Of a stretch of 11,150 bases of DNA, positions 1-8,521 are shown piece after piece (the first letter of the stretch is position 1; every line of letters begins with the position of its first letter). The DNA lies in contig JAFUJS010000036.1 in NCBI GenBank assembly GCA_017468115.1, forward strand, positions 1 to 11,150. Direction: 5' to 3'. The translations under genes and the position numbers were made by a program. The notes under the pieces are model-generated. The model saw only the letters and a list, made by a program, of their open reading frames with translations. It ran no database searches and was not told where the DNA came from. Origin of the DNA: Clostridia bacterium (lineage in GTDB: Bacteria; Bacillota_A; Clostridia; Oscillospirales; CAG-272).

Positions 1-59
1 TCGAACCCCCGACCTACTGCTTAGAAGGCAGTTGCTCTATCCGGCTGAGCTACGGGTAC
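1..59 (-). tRNA. tRNA-Arg (anticodon TCT), 3' end cut off by the window edge
   Basis: Read on the minus strand from 59 downward, the sequence folds as a tRNA. It has a 7-nt 5' acceptor strand GTACCCG, a D arm with GCTC/GAGC, an anticodon stem ACTGC/GCAGT around the loop CTTCTAA, a 5-nt variable region, and the start of the T arm (GGGGG then TTCGA). The loop places TCT at positions 34-36, so it decodes AGA (Arg). The 3' half of the T arm, the acceptor 3' strand and any CCA lie outside the window. It starts 7 nt after the tRNA-Gly gene and is probably cotranscribed with it. Confidence 0.95.
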
Positions 60-66
60 ATAAAAA

Positions 67-140
<74 letters not shown>

Positions 141-162
141 ACATATTCTTTTTTGCCTACAT

Positions 163-191
163 ATGATATCATACAAAACTACCTTTGTCAA
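163..191 (-). promoter_or_regulatory. sigma-A-type promoter for the tRNA-Gly/tRNA-Arg unit
   Basis: On the minus strand, -35 TTGACA (186-191) and -10 TATCAT (163-168) are separated by exactly 17 bp. A TG one base before the -10 makes it an extended -10. Initiation would fall near 156, giving a leader of about 16 nt before the tRNA-Gly. The perfect -35 and extended -10 fit a strong stable-RNA promoter. Confidence 0.85.
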
Positions 192-239
192 TAGGTTTTA
201 TAAATTTTTTTATAATTTTTTCAACACTAAAAAATGACA

Positions 240-284
240 AAATCAAAAGAAAAGAGACCCTTTGTTAAAACCAACAAAGGGTCC
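240..284 (-). terminator. Rho-independent terminator of the C39-like gene
   Basis: An 11-bp perfect stem (256-266 with 273-283) encloses a 6-nt loop. On the minus strand it is followed by a T-rich tract (TCTTTTCTTTTGATTTT). It begins 20 bp past the stop codon at 304 and insulates that gene from the downstream tRNA promoter. On the plus strand the hairpin lacks a good T tract, so it appears one-directional. Confidence 0.9.
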
Positions 285-303
285 TTAAGGGCAGTGGGCA
301 GAA

Positions 304-1434
304 TCAGTCAACCAAAACCGCATAAGAGCCCATTTGACTAAAGCGCATTTCAAATAGCTCCATTTCAATTTCAAACTCTGTGCCGTTGGGGCTGGATAGG
401 GTAACTGTACCGTTTTCCATATCGTAGCCGATTAACACCATAGCCATCATGTTCGATTTTACGTGAACCGTTTTTCCATCTATAACCCAAATGCGAGAGA
501 TTGAGGGGGTAATATCAAAGCTCTCACATGCCCAAACAATAACAGGCTTGTTTTGTGAAATCTGGTAGTATAGCTCGTTTATGCTAACACCGCTCATATC
601 ATAAATTTTGCTTTTGCCGCCGCTTGCCGAGATGAATTTTTCTCCGGCGTTTACAATAACAGGTGGCAGACAGCCATAGGAATTATATACATTTTGGGGA
701 TTGCCAACATTGGCAACCGATGGGTCGGTATAGCCAACAGGACCCTTGTCCAAATATAGCTGACAAAGCTCCAGCGGGTCAAGCTCGTAATCTAAGTATC
801 TTAGCACCATAGCAAGGGAAACAATCTCGTCGCCCGATGGCAAATCAGGGTACATGCTTATATTTTCCATTTCTATTTTGTGCTTTGTGTCCATGCTCGT
901 GTGCTTTTCTTCTGCACACACAATGCCACTTACTGAAATTGTATTTTCCTCGCTTATAGTAACAAAGGCGTCAATTTTTGCCTCAAGCGCATCTGTGTCC
1001 GTGTAGATCTTTGTAGCATTTTTAAGAAGTGTAGATGTGCTGACAGCGGTTACAGCAGGAAACTCAAATTTTTCCCCGTCAATCAGTATATAGCCACCTG
1101 CCGTCTTGGTTATAGTGTCGGGAGTGTCGAGATAAAGCTCACAGCTAAGGTAAGCGCTGCTGTCCTGAGCACTTTTATATGCCACCCACTCCAGCCTTAA
1201 ATTTGTTTCAGATAAATATTCGCTCAAAAAGGTTCCGCTGGCATCAATCGTTGCAGATAGAGACTCATCAGGAGAAAGTGTGTTGTCATTAAATGTTCCT
1301 GCCATTGTTTGGCTTTCGCTTTGCTCAGGGATTTCATCCCTTGGTGCCCAAAGGTCGCTTGCATTTGCATAAAATACCATAGCGCAAATCAGACAGAGCA
1401 ATACAAGCACAATACAAGAAATATACTTTTTCAA
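304..1434 (-). CDS. Exported protein with a C39-like (Peptidase_C39_2 type) domain lacking the expected catalytic triad
   Basis: The protein has 376 residues when started at the TTG at 1432-1434, which has AAAGGAG eight bases upstream. An in-frame ATG 20 codons earlier lacks a ribosome site and would put charged residues before the signal sequence. Residues 2-3 are KK, 5-22 are hydrophobic, and ANA (23-25) suggests signal-peptidase I cleavage after A25. Residues about 26-60 look like a flexible Ser/Glu-rich linker, about 60-185 an unrecognised beta-rich segment, and about 194-376 a C39_2-like domain. That domain shows LPSGDE (198-203), PVIVW (297-301) and MVLIGYD (332-338). Family members usually have GCE, a His in a NEHC-like motif and an Asp in a DP motif. 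Here these read GDE (D202), NMMA (M330) and SSP (S348). It may therefore be a non-catalytic binding or scaffold protein, but the function is unknown. It is monocistronic and faces away from ligA. Confidence 0.8.
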   Translation of the reverse strand: MKKYISCIVLVLLCLICAMVFYANASDLWAPRDEIPEQSESQTMAGTFNDNTLSPDESLSATIDASGTFLSEYLSETNLRLEWVAYKSAQDSSAYLSCELYLDTPDTITKTAGGYILIDGEKFEFPAVTAVSTSTLLKNATKIYTDTDALEAKIDAFVTISEENTISVSGIVCAEEKHTSMDTKHKIEMENISMYPDLPSGDEIVSLAMVLRYLDYELDPLELCQLYLDKGPVGYTDPSVANVGNPQNVYNSYGCLPPVIVNAGEKFISASGGKSKIYDMSGVSINELYYQISQNKPVIVWACESFDITPSISRIWVIDGKTVHVKSNMMAMVLIGYDMENGTVTLSSPNGTEFEIEMELFEMRFSQMGSYAVLVD

Positions 1435-1471
1435 TTTTTTATCTCCTTTGCTTTTACATTCTTGTGCCTTA

Positions 1472-1499
1472 ATTATACAGTAAAAAATTACCAATTCAA
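1472..1499 (-). promoter_or_regulatory. Promoter of the C39-like gene
   Basis: On the minus strand, -10 TATAAT (1472-1477) is a perfect hexamer. A weaker -35 TTGAAT (1494-1499) sits 16 bp upstream. The predicted transcript starts near 1465 and gives a short leader of about 30 nt carrying the AAAGGAG site at 1443-1449. This supports the TTG start at 1434, because the upstream ATG at 1494 lies within the promoter itself. Confidence 0.75.
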
Positions 1500-1536
1500 C
1501 AAAAATCGTACGACCAAAAACCCCTAAAAACGACTA

Positions 1537-1568
1537 TTCGACACCCTTTGCTAAGGGTAAGTGTCGAA
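1537..1568. repeat. Inverted repeat (hairpin-forming) in the divergent spacer
   Basis: The 8-bp perfect outer arms TTCGACAC (1537-1544) and GTGTCGAA (1561-1568) flank a second possible inner stem, CCTT/AAGG, around the loop TGCT. An alternative inner pairing ACCCTT/AAGGGT also exists. It lies between the two divergent promoters, about 38 bp upstream of the C39-like -35 and 45 bp upstream of the ligA -35. No T tract follows on either side, so a standard terminator is unlikely. It could be an operator or a relic terminator; the function is unknown. Confidence 0.5.
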
Positions 1569-1613
1569 GGCGTTTGGGAAATGAAAAATAATAGTACAAA
1601 CTTCTTTCATTTG

Positions 1614-1642
1614 TTGCAATTTTTTATGCAATATGGTATACT
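1614..1642 (+). promoter_or_regulatory. Promoter of ligA-cca
   Basis: -35 TTGCAA (1614-1619) and -10 TATACT (1637-1642) are 17 bp apart. Predicted initiation near 1648 leaves a leader of about 27 nt containing the AGAGG site before the ligA ATG. The -35 and spacer also carry a small dyad, TTGCA N8 TGCAA (1614-1631), which could be incidental. Confidence 0.7.
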
Positions 1643-1662
1643 AATGCTAAGTAAGTAATTAA

Positions 1663-3684
<2,022 letters not shown>

Positions 3685-3707
3685 TGAATTAAACGAAAGG
3701 AGAGGCT

Positions 3708-5033
3708 ATGCTTGATATAAGCAAGGGCGCTAAAAAGGCGCTTCAAATGTTGAAGGACAATGGCTACGAGGCATACTGTGTCGGTGGCTGTGTCCGTGAT
3801 ATGCTAATGGGCAATAAAGCTAATGATTTTGATGTTACTACCAGTGCCTCTCCCGACGAAATGAAAGAGGTTTTTAGTGGCGAGTGTGTTATTGAAACAG
3901 GCTTAAAGCATGGCACTCTGACCGTGCTTTTTGACAAGGAGCCCATCGAAATAACCACCTATCGCATAGATGGCGAATACAAGGATTCACGCCATCCCGA
4001 AAGCGTTACCTTTTCAAAAAATTTAAGGGACGACCTTTCAAGGCGTGATTTTACAATGAATGCCCTCGTATACAACGAGAAGGAGGGTGTTTTGGACCTG
4101 TTTGGCGGCATAGACGACATTAAAAACGGCGTAATCCGTGCAATTGGCGACCCGCAAAAGCGCTTTTGCGAGGACGCACTTCGTATCCTACGTGCAATTC
4201 GCTTTAGCTCAACCCTCGGCTTTGAAATTGAGAAAAAAACAAAGGAAGCGATGCTAAAATGCGCCCATCTTATTTCCAATATTTCTGCCGAAAGAATTAC
4301 CTCGGAGCTTGAAAAGCTCCTTCTTGGAAAAAACGTAAGGCAGGTTATATTAAACCACTACGACATCTTAGCCTGTCTGATTCCCGAGCTTGGTAAAATG
4401 AAGGGCTTTGACCAGCACACAAAATGGCATATATACGACATTTTGGAGCACACAGCGGTTGCTGTTGAGTCAGCTCCAAAAATCCCACATTTAAGGCTTA
4501 CAATGCTTCTGCACGACACAGGCAAGGTGTACAGCTTTACAAGGGATGAAAACGGCGCAGGGCACTTCTACGGACACGGCGAAAAAAGCGCGGAAATAGC
4601 CAAGGATTTTCTTGCAAAGTATAAGTACGATAACTTCACTGCCAAGGAGGTATACGAGCTGGTTAAGCACCACGACCTGTACACAGATGAGGACAGGGTG
4701 CTTATCAAAAAACGACTAAACCGTATGGGCAAGGAAAGGTTTTTGGACCTTATCAAGGTGCAAAGGGCAGACAATATGGCACAAAACCCTGTCTATACCA
4801 AGCTGGAGCATTTTGATATTCTTGAAGAAATGGCAGAGCAGATATTAAACGAGGAATGCTTTGATTTGTCAAGCATGAAAATCAACGGCAAGGACTTAAT
4901 TGCCCTAGGCATTCCGGCAGGCAAGGAAATTGGCAATATTTTAAGTATGCTTCTTAGCGAGGTTATAGAGGAAAGAATACCAAACGAAAAAAATGTTCTT
5001 TTGAAAAGAGCACAGGAAATGAAAAACGGCTGA
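3708..5033 (+). CDS. cca: CCA tRNA nucleotidyltransferase with HD domain
   Basis: This class II nucleotidyltransferase adds or repairs the 3' CCA end of tRNAs without a nucleic-acid template. The 441-residue protein shows GGCVRD (26-31), the metal-binding DFD pair (D40, D42), EITTYR (81-86), the RRDFTMNAL block (112-120) and EDALR (155-159), the motif that reads incoming CTP and ATP. The middle part (about 190-260) matches the RNA-binding head region. The C-terminal half carries an HD phosphohydrolase domain with H248, H269-D270 and H290, as in many bacterial Cca proteins. The start is well set by AAAGGAG just before the ATG, 23 nt after ligA. The TGA stop lies inside the terminator hairpin. 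The encoded CCA on the nearby tRNA-Gly suggests a mainly repair role for at least that tRNA; whether the enzyme adds all three bases or only some cannot be read here. Confidence 0.96.
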   Translation: MLDISKGAKKALQMLKDNGYEAYCVGGCVRDMLMGNKANDFDVTTSASPDEMKEVFSGECVIETGLKHGTLTVLFDKEPIEITTYRIDGEYKDSRHPESVTFSKNLRDDLSRRDFTMNALVYNEKEGVLDLFGGIDDIKNGVIRAIGDPQKRFCEDALRILRAIRFSSTLGFEIEKKTKEAMLKCAHLISNISAERITSELEKLLLGKNVRQVILNHYDILACLIPELGKMKGFDQHTKWHIYDILEHTAVAVESAPKIPHLRLTMLLHDTGKVYSFTRDENGAGHFYGHGEKSAEIAKDFLAKYKYDNFTAKEVYELVKHHDLYTDEDRVLIKKRLNRMGKERFLDLIKVQRADNMAQNPVYTKLEHFDILEEMAEQILNEECFDLSSMKINGKDLIALGIPAGKEIGNILSMLLSEVIEERIPNEKNVLLKRAQEMKNG

Positions 5034-5047
5034 AAACAGCCGTTTTT
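5022..5047. terminator. Bidirectional terminator shared by cca and the convergent dehydratase gene
   Basis: The stem CGGCTG/CAGCCG (5027-5032 with 5037-5042) surrounds an AAAA loop. It is flanked by AAAAA on one side and TTTTT on the other, which can extend it to 11 bp and gives a T tract in both directions. The cca stop codon TGA (5031-5033) is inside the stem, and the opposing gene ends at 5051, only 4 bp beyond the tract. Confidence 0.92.
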
Positions 5048-5050
5048 ATT

Positions 5051-6907
5051 TTATCTTTTATCAATTTTGTAGGTTGGAACAAGCTCTTTTACAAGCTCCT
5101 TCATTCTATCACTCTCGCCATAAGCTTCATTATAAAGCGTATCAAGAGTAGCAAACAGCTTGTCCTCGTCAATATCAAGGGGCTTACCAATGCTGATTTT
5201 ATCGTTTGCGGTCTTTGTAAGTCCCTCCTCAGCCATAAGCCTTTCCTCGTAAAGCTTTTCGCCCGGTCTTAAGCCTGTAATCTTGATTTCAATATCCTTG
5301 TGTGGCTCAAGTCCGCAAAGCTTAATAAGATTAATTGCAAGGTCATAAATCTTAACCTGCTCGCCCATATCAAGCACGAAAATCTCCCCGCCCTGTGCAC
5401 TTGCACCGGCTTGCAGAACAAGGCTGACTGCCTCGGGAATTGTCATAAAGTAACGGATAATATCCTTGTGTGTAACGGTAACAGGTCCACCCTCCATAAT
5501 CTGCTTCTTGAAAAGCGGAATAACAGAGCCGTTGGAGCCAAGAACATTACCAAATCTAACAGCAACAAAGCAGGTATTGGACCTTCTTGCGTATGCTTGA
5601 ATAATCATCTCGCAAACACGCTTGGTAGCACCCATAATGTTGGTTGGGTTAACTGCCTTGTCTGTGGAAATTTGAACAAACTTCTTTACATTATATTTGT
5701 CAGCGCACTTAACAACCTTGTATGTACCCAAAATGTTATTTTTAACAGCCTCGTTAGGGCTTGTCTCCATAAGAGGCACGTGCTTGTGTGCGGCAGCGTG
5801 GAATACAATATCGGGGCGGTGTGTTTTGAACACGTCATCCATCTTTCCGCTATCACGGACAGAGGCGATAAGAGTCAAAAGGTTAAGGTTAGGCAGGGTG
5901 CGCTTTAGCTCCTGCTCAATATCGTATGCATTGTTCTCATAAATATCAAGAATGATAAGCTTTTTCGGGTTGTGCTTTGCAATCTGTCTGCAAAGCTCAC
6001 TACCAATGGAGCCGCCACCACCCGTAACCAAAACAACCTGGTCCTCAATGTAGTCCATAACCTCGGCAAGGCTGTCCTTGACAGGTTCTCTGCCAAGCAG
6101 GTCATTAACATCCACATTACGCAGTCTGGAAACAGAAACCTGTCCGTCAATCAGCTGATATAAGCCCGGTAGGGTCTTAATCTCGCACTTAGTGTTAATG
6201 CATTTTTCGGTGATTCTTTTAATTGTCTTACCATCAGCGGTAGGAATAGCAATGATAATCAGAGAAGCATCGGTCTCCTCGGCGATTTTTTCAATGCTTT
6301 CCGTATTACCAAGCACCTTAACACCGAGAAGATAGGTATTAAGCTTGTTAGGGTCATCGTCAATAAAACCAACAGCCTTAATGTTTATCTTATTTGTACT
6401 TTGTATCTCTCTGAGAATCATGGTTCCTGCACTTCCGGCGCCGATTATCAACGCTTTTTTGCATTGCTTTTGGTCAACAGCAAAATGTGCTTGAACAAGA
6501 CAAAGCATTCTGTAAGCACAAACAAAAATTGAGCTAAAGACAAATGTGAAAAGGAAGCAAACAACGCACCAGCCAAGATGCTCGGTGGCAATCTCCTGCT
6601 CGGAGCCGTATGGAATTATATCAAAGACCAAGTTACATACCAAGGATGCCACGCATACAATGGACGATTTGATAAGCTCTGTAATGCTGGCGTGTCTGAA
6701 TGCAGATTTATGTAGATTTGTAATAAGTGCAACCACACAAATAACAGCGATATTAACAATGATAGAAATATGTGCAAACTTAAAGAAGTTTGCCATATCA
6801 TAGCCCAGAACAAGCGCTGAGAGAACAGAGGAAATGAAATAAACGACGCTTAAGCCGAGTATTACATAAAGGGCTCTGAAAAATGGAGTCCTAAGAACGC
6901 TTTTCAT
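5051..6907 (-). CDS. Membrane-anchored nucleotide-sugar 4,6-dehydratase (CapD/WbpM/PglF/EpsC family)
   Basis: Members of this family convert UDP-GlcNAc or a related sugar nucleotide to a 4-keto-6-deoxy intermediate for capsule, exopolysaccharide or protein glycans. The 618-residue protein has four predicted membrane helices (about 12-35, 45-65, 77-98, 111-136). A first Rossmann-type domain with GAGSAG (156-161) and FIDDD (181-185) follows. The catalytic short-chain dehydrogenase domain has the NAD(P) motif TGGGGSIG (295-302), AAAHKHVPL (371-379) and the active-site STDK (414-417) with M425 and K429. This T-D-K plus M arrangement, in place of the usual S-Y-K, is typical of PglF-like inverting and retaining dehydratases. 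The start has AGGAG six bases before the ATG. The gene is alone, with its own promoter and no glycosyltransferases beside it, so substrate and product are not assignable. Family call is firm, specific enzyme not. Confidence 0.93.
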   Translation of the reverse strand: MKSVLRTPFFRALYVILGLSVVYFISSVLSALVLGYDMANFFKFAHISIIVNIAVICVVALITNLHKSAFRHASITELIKSSIVCVASLVCNLVFDIIPYGSEQEIATEHLGWCVVCFLFTFVFSSIFVCAYRMLCLVQAHFAVDQKQCKKALIIGAGSAGTMILREIQSTNKINIKAVGFIDDDPNKLNTYLLGVKVLGNTESIEKIAEETDASLIIIAIPTADGKTIKRITEKCINTKCEIKTLPGLYQLIDGQVSVSRLRNVDVNDLLGREPVKDSLAEVMDYIEDQVVLVTGGGGSIGSELCRQIAKHNPKKLIILDIYENNAYDIEQELKRTLPNLNLLTLIASVRDSGKMDDVFKTHRPDIVFHAAAHKHVPLMETSPNEAVKNNILGTYKVVKCADKYNVKKFVQISTDKAVNPTNIMGATKRVCEMIIQAYARRSNTCFVAVRFGNVLGSNGSVIPLFKKQIMEGGPVTVTHKDIIRYFMTIPEAVSLVLQAGASAQGGEIFVLDMGEQVKIYDLAINLIKLCGLEPHKDIEIKITGLRPGEKLYEERLMAEEGLTKTANDKISIGKPLDIDEDKLFATLDTLYNEAYGESDRMKELVKELVPTYKIDKR

Positions 6908-6937
6908 AAAATTCTCCTAAAGTGAAATTCTACATAA

Positions 6938-6966
6938 ATTATACAGATTAAAAATCAAATTGTCAA
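6938..6966 (-). promoter_or_regulatory. Consensus promoter of the dehydratase gene
   Basis: On the minus strand, -35 TTGACA (6961-6966) and -10 TATAAT (6938-6943) both match the sigma-A consensus perfectly with 17-bp spacing. Initiation is expected near 6931, a leader of about 24 nt that contains AGGAG. It suggests strong basal expression unless a repressor acts here. No clear operator is visible. Confidence 0.92.
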
Positions 6967-7015
6967 CCAAAAAATGCTGAAACACAAGAAATTAAAAGAA
7001 AATTCAAAAAAGCTC

Positions 7016-7044
7016 TTGAAAAAGAAAACAAAAAAGTGTATGAT
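7016..7044 (+). promoter_or_regulatory. Promoter of ftsZ
   Basis: -35 TTGAAA (7016-7021) and -10 TATGAT (7039-7044) are 17 bp apart, with A-rich DNA in the spacer. A second TATAAT at 7046-7051 lacks a matching -35. Predicted leader length is about 60 nt, ending in AGGAGGG seven bases before the ftsZ ATG. It is divergent from the dehydratase promoter, with 49 bp between the two -35 elements. Confidence 0.75.
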
Positions 7045-7109
7045 ATATAATGTATAAATATGCGTAGGCGTGTATGAATTTTGGTTTAATCGTATAGGAG
7101 GGTTAAAAA

Positions 7110-8213
7110 ATGTCTTTTGAATTTGATAATGATTTTGAATCTGGTGTAGATATAAGAGTTTTAGGTGTAGGTGGCGGCGGCAACAATGCCGTTAACCGTA
7201 TGATTTCTGCAAATGTTAAGGGTGTTGAATTTATTGCAATCAACACAGATAGACAAGCACTCTTAAGATGCGGTGCAGGCAAGAAAATCTGCATTGGCGA
7301 AAAGATTACAAGTGGTAAGGGTGCAGGCGCAGACCCCGAAAAGGGTGCAATGGCTGCTGAGGAAAGCGCTGACGAGATTAAGGAAGCAATAAAGGGCGCC
7401 GATATGGTCTTTGTTGCAACAGGAATGGGCGGTGGCACAGGAACAGGTGCCGCACCAATCGTTGCAAGAATTGCAAAGGAAATGGGCGTTTTGACTGTTG
7501 GTATTGTTACAAAGCCCTTCAAGTTTGAGGGTAACAGAAGAATGATGCAGGCAGACCAGGGCATTGCCGAGATTTCCAAGTATGTTGACTCCTTAGTAGT
7601 TATTCCTAACGAAAGACTTAAGGAAATTTCCGACCAAAAAATTACTCTTATGAATGCCTTTGGCATTGCAGACGATGTTTTGAAGCGTGGTGTTCAAAGC
7701 GTATCTGACCTTATCAATGTTGCAGGCTTCGTAAACCTTGACTTTGCTGACGTTTCCGCAATTATGAAGGATGCAGGTATGGCACATATGGGCGTCGGTG
7801 AGGCAACAGGTCCGAACAAGGCTGTTGAGGCTGCGAAAATGGCTATTGCCAGCCCACTTCTTGAAACCTCAATCAGCGGTGCAAACGGTATTCTTGTAAA
7901 TATCACAGTTTCCAACGGGGTAGAGCTTGATGAGGCTGACCAGGCTTCCTCTATGATCACTGAGGAAGCTGCTGCAAACGCAAATATCATTTGGGGTGTT
8001 ACCTTTGACGATACACTTGAGGATACAGTAAGGGTTACAATTATTGCAACAGGCTTTGATAAAAAGGTTGCAAAGAAGATTAACGATGACGAGGAAATTG
8101 ATATCGTTGCTCCTAAGGATGTTTCCGGAGATGACGAAATTGACGAAATGCTTAAAATCGTTAACGAGAGCCGCAGAAAATCGGTATCAGACGATTTCGG
8201 CAACAAATATTAA
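7110..8213 (+). CDS. ftsZ: Cell division GTPase FtsZ
   Basis: FtsZ is the tubulin-like GTPase that polymerises into the cytokinetic ring and recruits the divisome at mid-cell. Visible features are the [13 protein letters not shown] loop (19-31), the tubulin signature GGGTGTG (107-113), and the T7 synergy loop with N209, D211 and D214 in NLDFADV, which completes the GTPase site of the neighbouring subunit. The globular core ends near ATGF (about 313-316). The remaining tail of about 50 residues holds a short acidic linker and a segment [15 protein letters not shown] (343-357), rather than a recognisable DIPxFLR-type C-terminal peptide for FtsA/SepF/ZipA-like partners. Length (367) is normal to slightly short. 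The start is firm, with AGGAGGG at optimal spacing. It sits alone with its own promoter and terminator, not beside ftsA or ftsQ. Confidence 0.98.
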   Translation: MSFEFDNDFESGVDIRVLGVGGGGNNAVNRMISANVKGVEFIAINTDRQALLRCGAGKKICIGEKITSGKGAGADPEKGAMAAEESADEIKEAIKGADMVFVATGMGGGTGTGAAPIVARIAKEMGVLTVGIVTKPFKFEGNRRMMQADQGIAEISKYVDSLVVIPNERLKEISDQKITLMNAFGIADDVLKRGVQSVSDLINVAGFVNLDFADVSAIMKDAGMAHMGVGEATGPNKAVEAAKMAIASPLLETSISGANGILVNITVSNGVELDEADQASSMITEEAAANANIIWGVTFDDTLEDTVRVTIIATGFDKKVAKKINDDEEIDIVAPKDVSGDDEIDEMLKIVNESRRKSVSDDFGNKY

Positions 8214-8222
8214 TAGAATAAG

Positions 8223-8249
8223 AGCCACGGCACAAAGCTGTGGCTTTTT
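8223..8249 (+). terminator. Rho-independent terminator of ftsZ
   Basis: A 9-bp stem (8223-8231 with 8237-8245, one G-T pair) surrounds a 5-nt loop. It is followed by a T run ending at 8249. It starts 9 bp past the ftsZ TAA, so ftsZ is probably not cotranscribed with rpsL. Confidence 0.92.
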
Positions 8250-8366
8250 ATAAGTATGAAAATAGTTAAAATTCATTGAAATTGCACAATAATAACCAAC
8301 AAAACAAAACAAACAGGGCTTGTATTTGTGCAAAAAGTAGAAAATTTGAACAAAAAATACTTGTTC
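8250..8366. other. AT-rich spacer between the ftsZ terminator and the str promoter
   Basis: No gene or convincing small open reading frame is visible. The stretch is A-rich, and its end just before the -35 could act as an UP element. An 8-bp inverted repeat, TTGCACAA (8282-8289) and TTGTGCAA (8326-8333), is present, but repeats of this size and spacing are expected by chance in a window this long. Confidence 0.5.
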
Positions 8367-8395
8367 TTGACTTTAAAAAGCTCTTTTGTTATAAT
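8367..8395 (+). promoter_or_regulatory. Promoter of the str operon (rpsL-rpsG-fusA)
   Basis: -35 TTGACT (8367-8372) and a perfect -10 TATAAT (8390-8395) have 17-bp spacing, and A-rich DNA lies upstream. Initiation near 8402 gives an untranslated leader of about 120 nt before rpsL. Strong expression fits ribosomal protein genes. Confidence 0.92.
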
Positions 8396-8401
8396 ACAAA
8401 T

Positions 8402-8521
8402 GTATGTAATCACGAAAAAGCCATAACTATGCCTATTTTGGGGTTACTACTTAAAAATGATACATCGTGCCAATAGGCTAAGACTGTATAAACATTTATT
8501 TTTAGAAGAAGGAGGAACGAA
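8402..8521 (+). promoter_or_regulatory. Long rpsL leader with possible pseudoknot, candidate regulatory RNA
   Basis: The leader is about 120 nt, far longer than needed for the ribosome site AAGGAGG near its end. GCCTATT (8431-8437) can pair with AATAGGC (8472-8478), extended by GG/CC (8440-8441 with 8470-8471) across a 2-nt bulge. CACGA (8411-8415) can pair with TCGTG (8465-8469). The two helices interlock, so together they would form a pseudoknot, or they could alternate. I do not recognise a named leader family. A 15-codon reading frame (ATG 8429 to TAG 8476) has no ribosome site and is probably not translated. Confidence 0.4.

Noticed and set aside
1435..1494. A longer C39-like protein starting at the ATG at 1494
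   Set aside because: That start overlaps the predicted promoter and lacks a ribosome site; the TTG at 1434 has AAAGGAG and places the signal peptide at the N-terminus.
1506..1513. The 8-bp palindrome TCGTACGA next to the C39-like promoter
   Set aside because: Dozens of 8-bp palindromes are expected by chance in a window of this size, and no second copy is seen nearby.
5300..5908. A 202-codon open frame on the plus strand inside the dehydratase gene
   Set aside because: It lies fully antisense to a well-supported conserved gene, has no ribosome site, and its composition is that of a reverse-complement shadow.
7694..8206. A 170-codon minus-strand open frame over the 3' half of ftsZ, and a 187-codon one at 7103-7666
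   Set aside because: Both are antisense to ftsZ, are rich in Ser/Ala/Pro from complementing its codons, and have no promoter or ribosome site.
8282..8333. Inverted repeat TTGCACAA / TTGTGCAA upstream of the str promoter as an operator pair
   Set aside because: Arms of 8 bp with a 36-bp spacing are expected several times by chance here, and they sit well upstream of the promoter.
8429..8476. A 15-codon leader-peptide candidate upstream of rpsL
   Set aside because: No Shine-Dalgarno precedes the ATG, and there is no run of regulatory codons or attenuator-type terminator after it.
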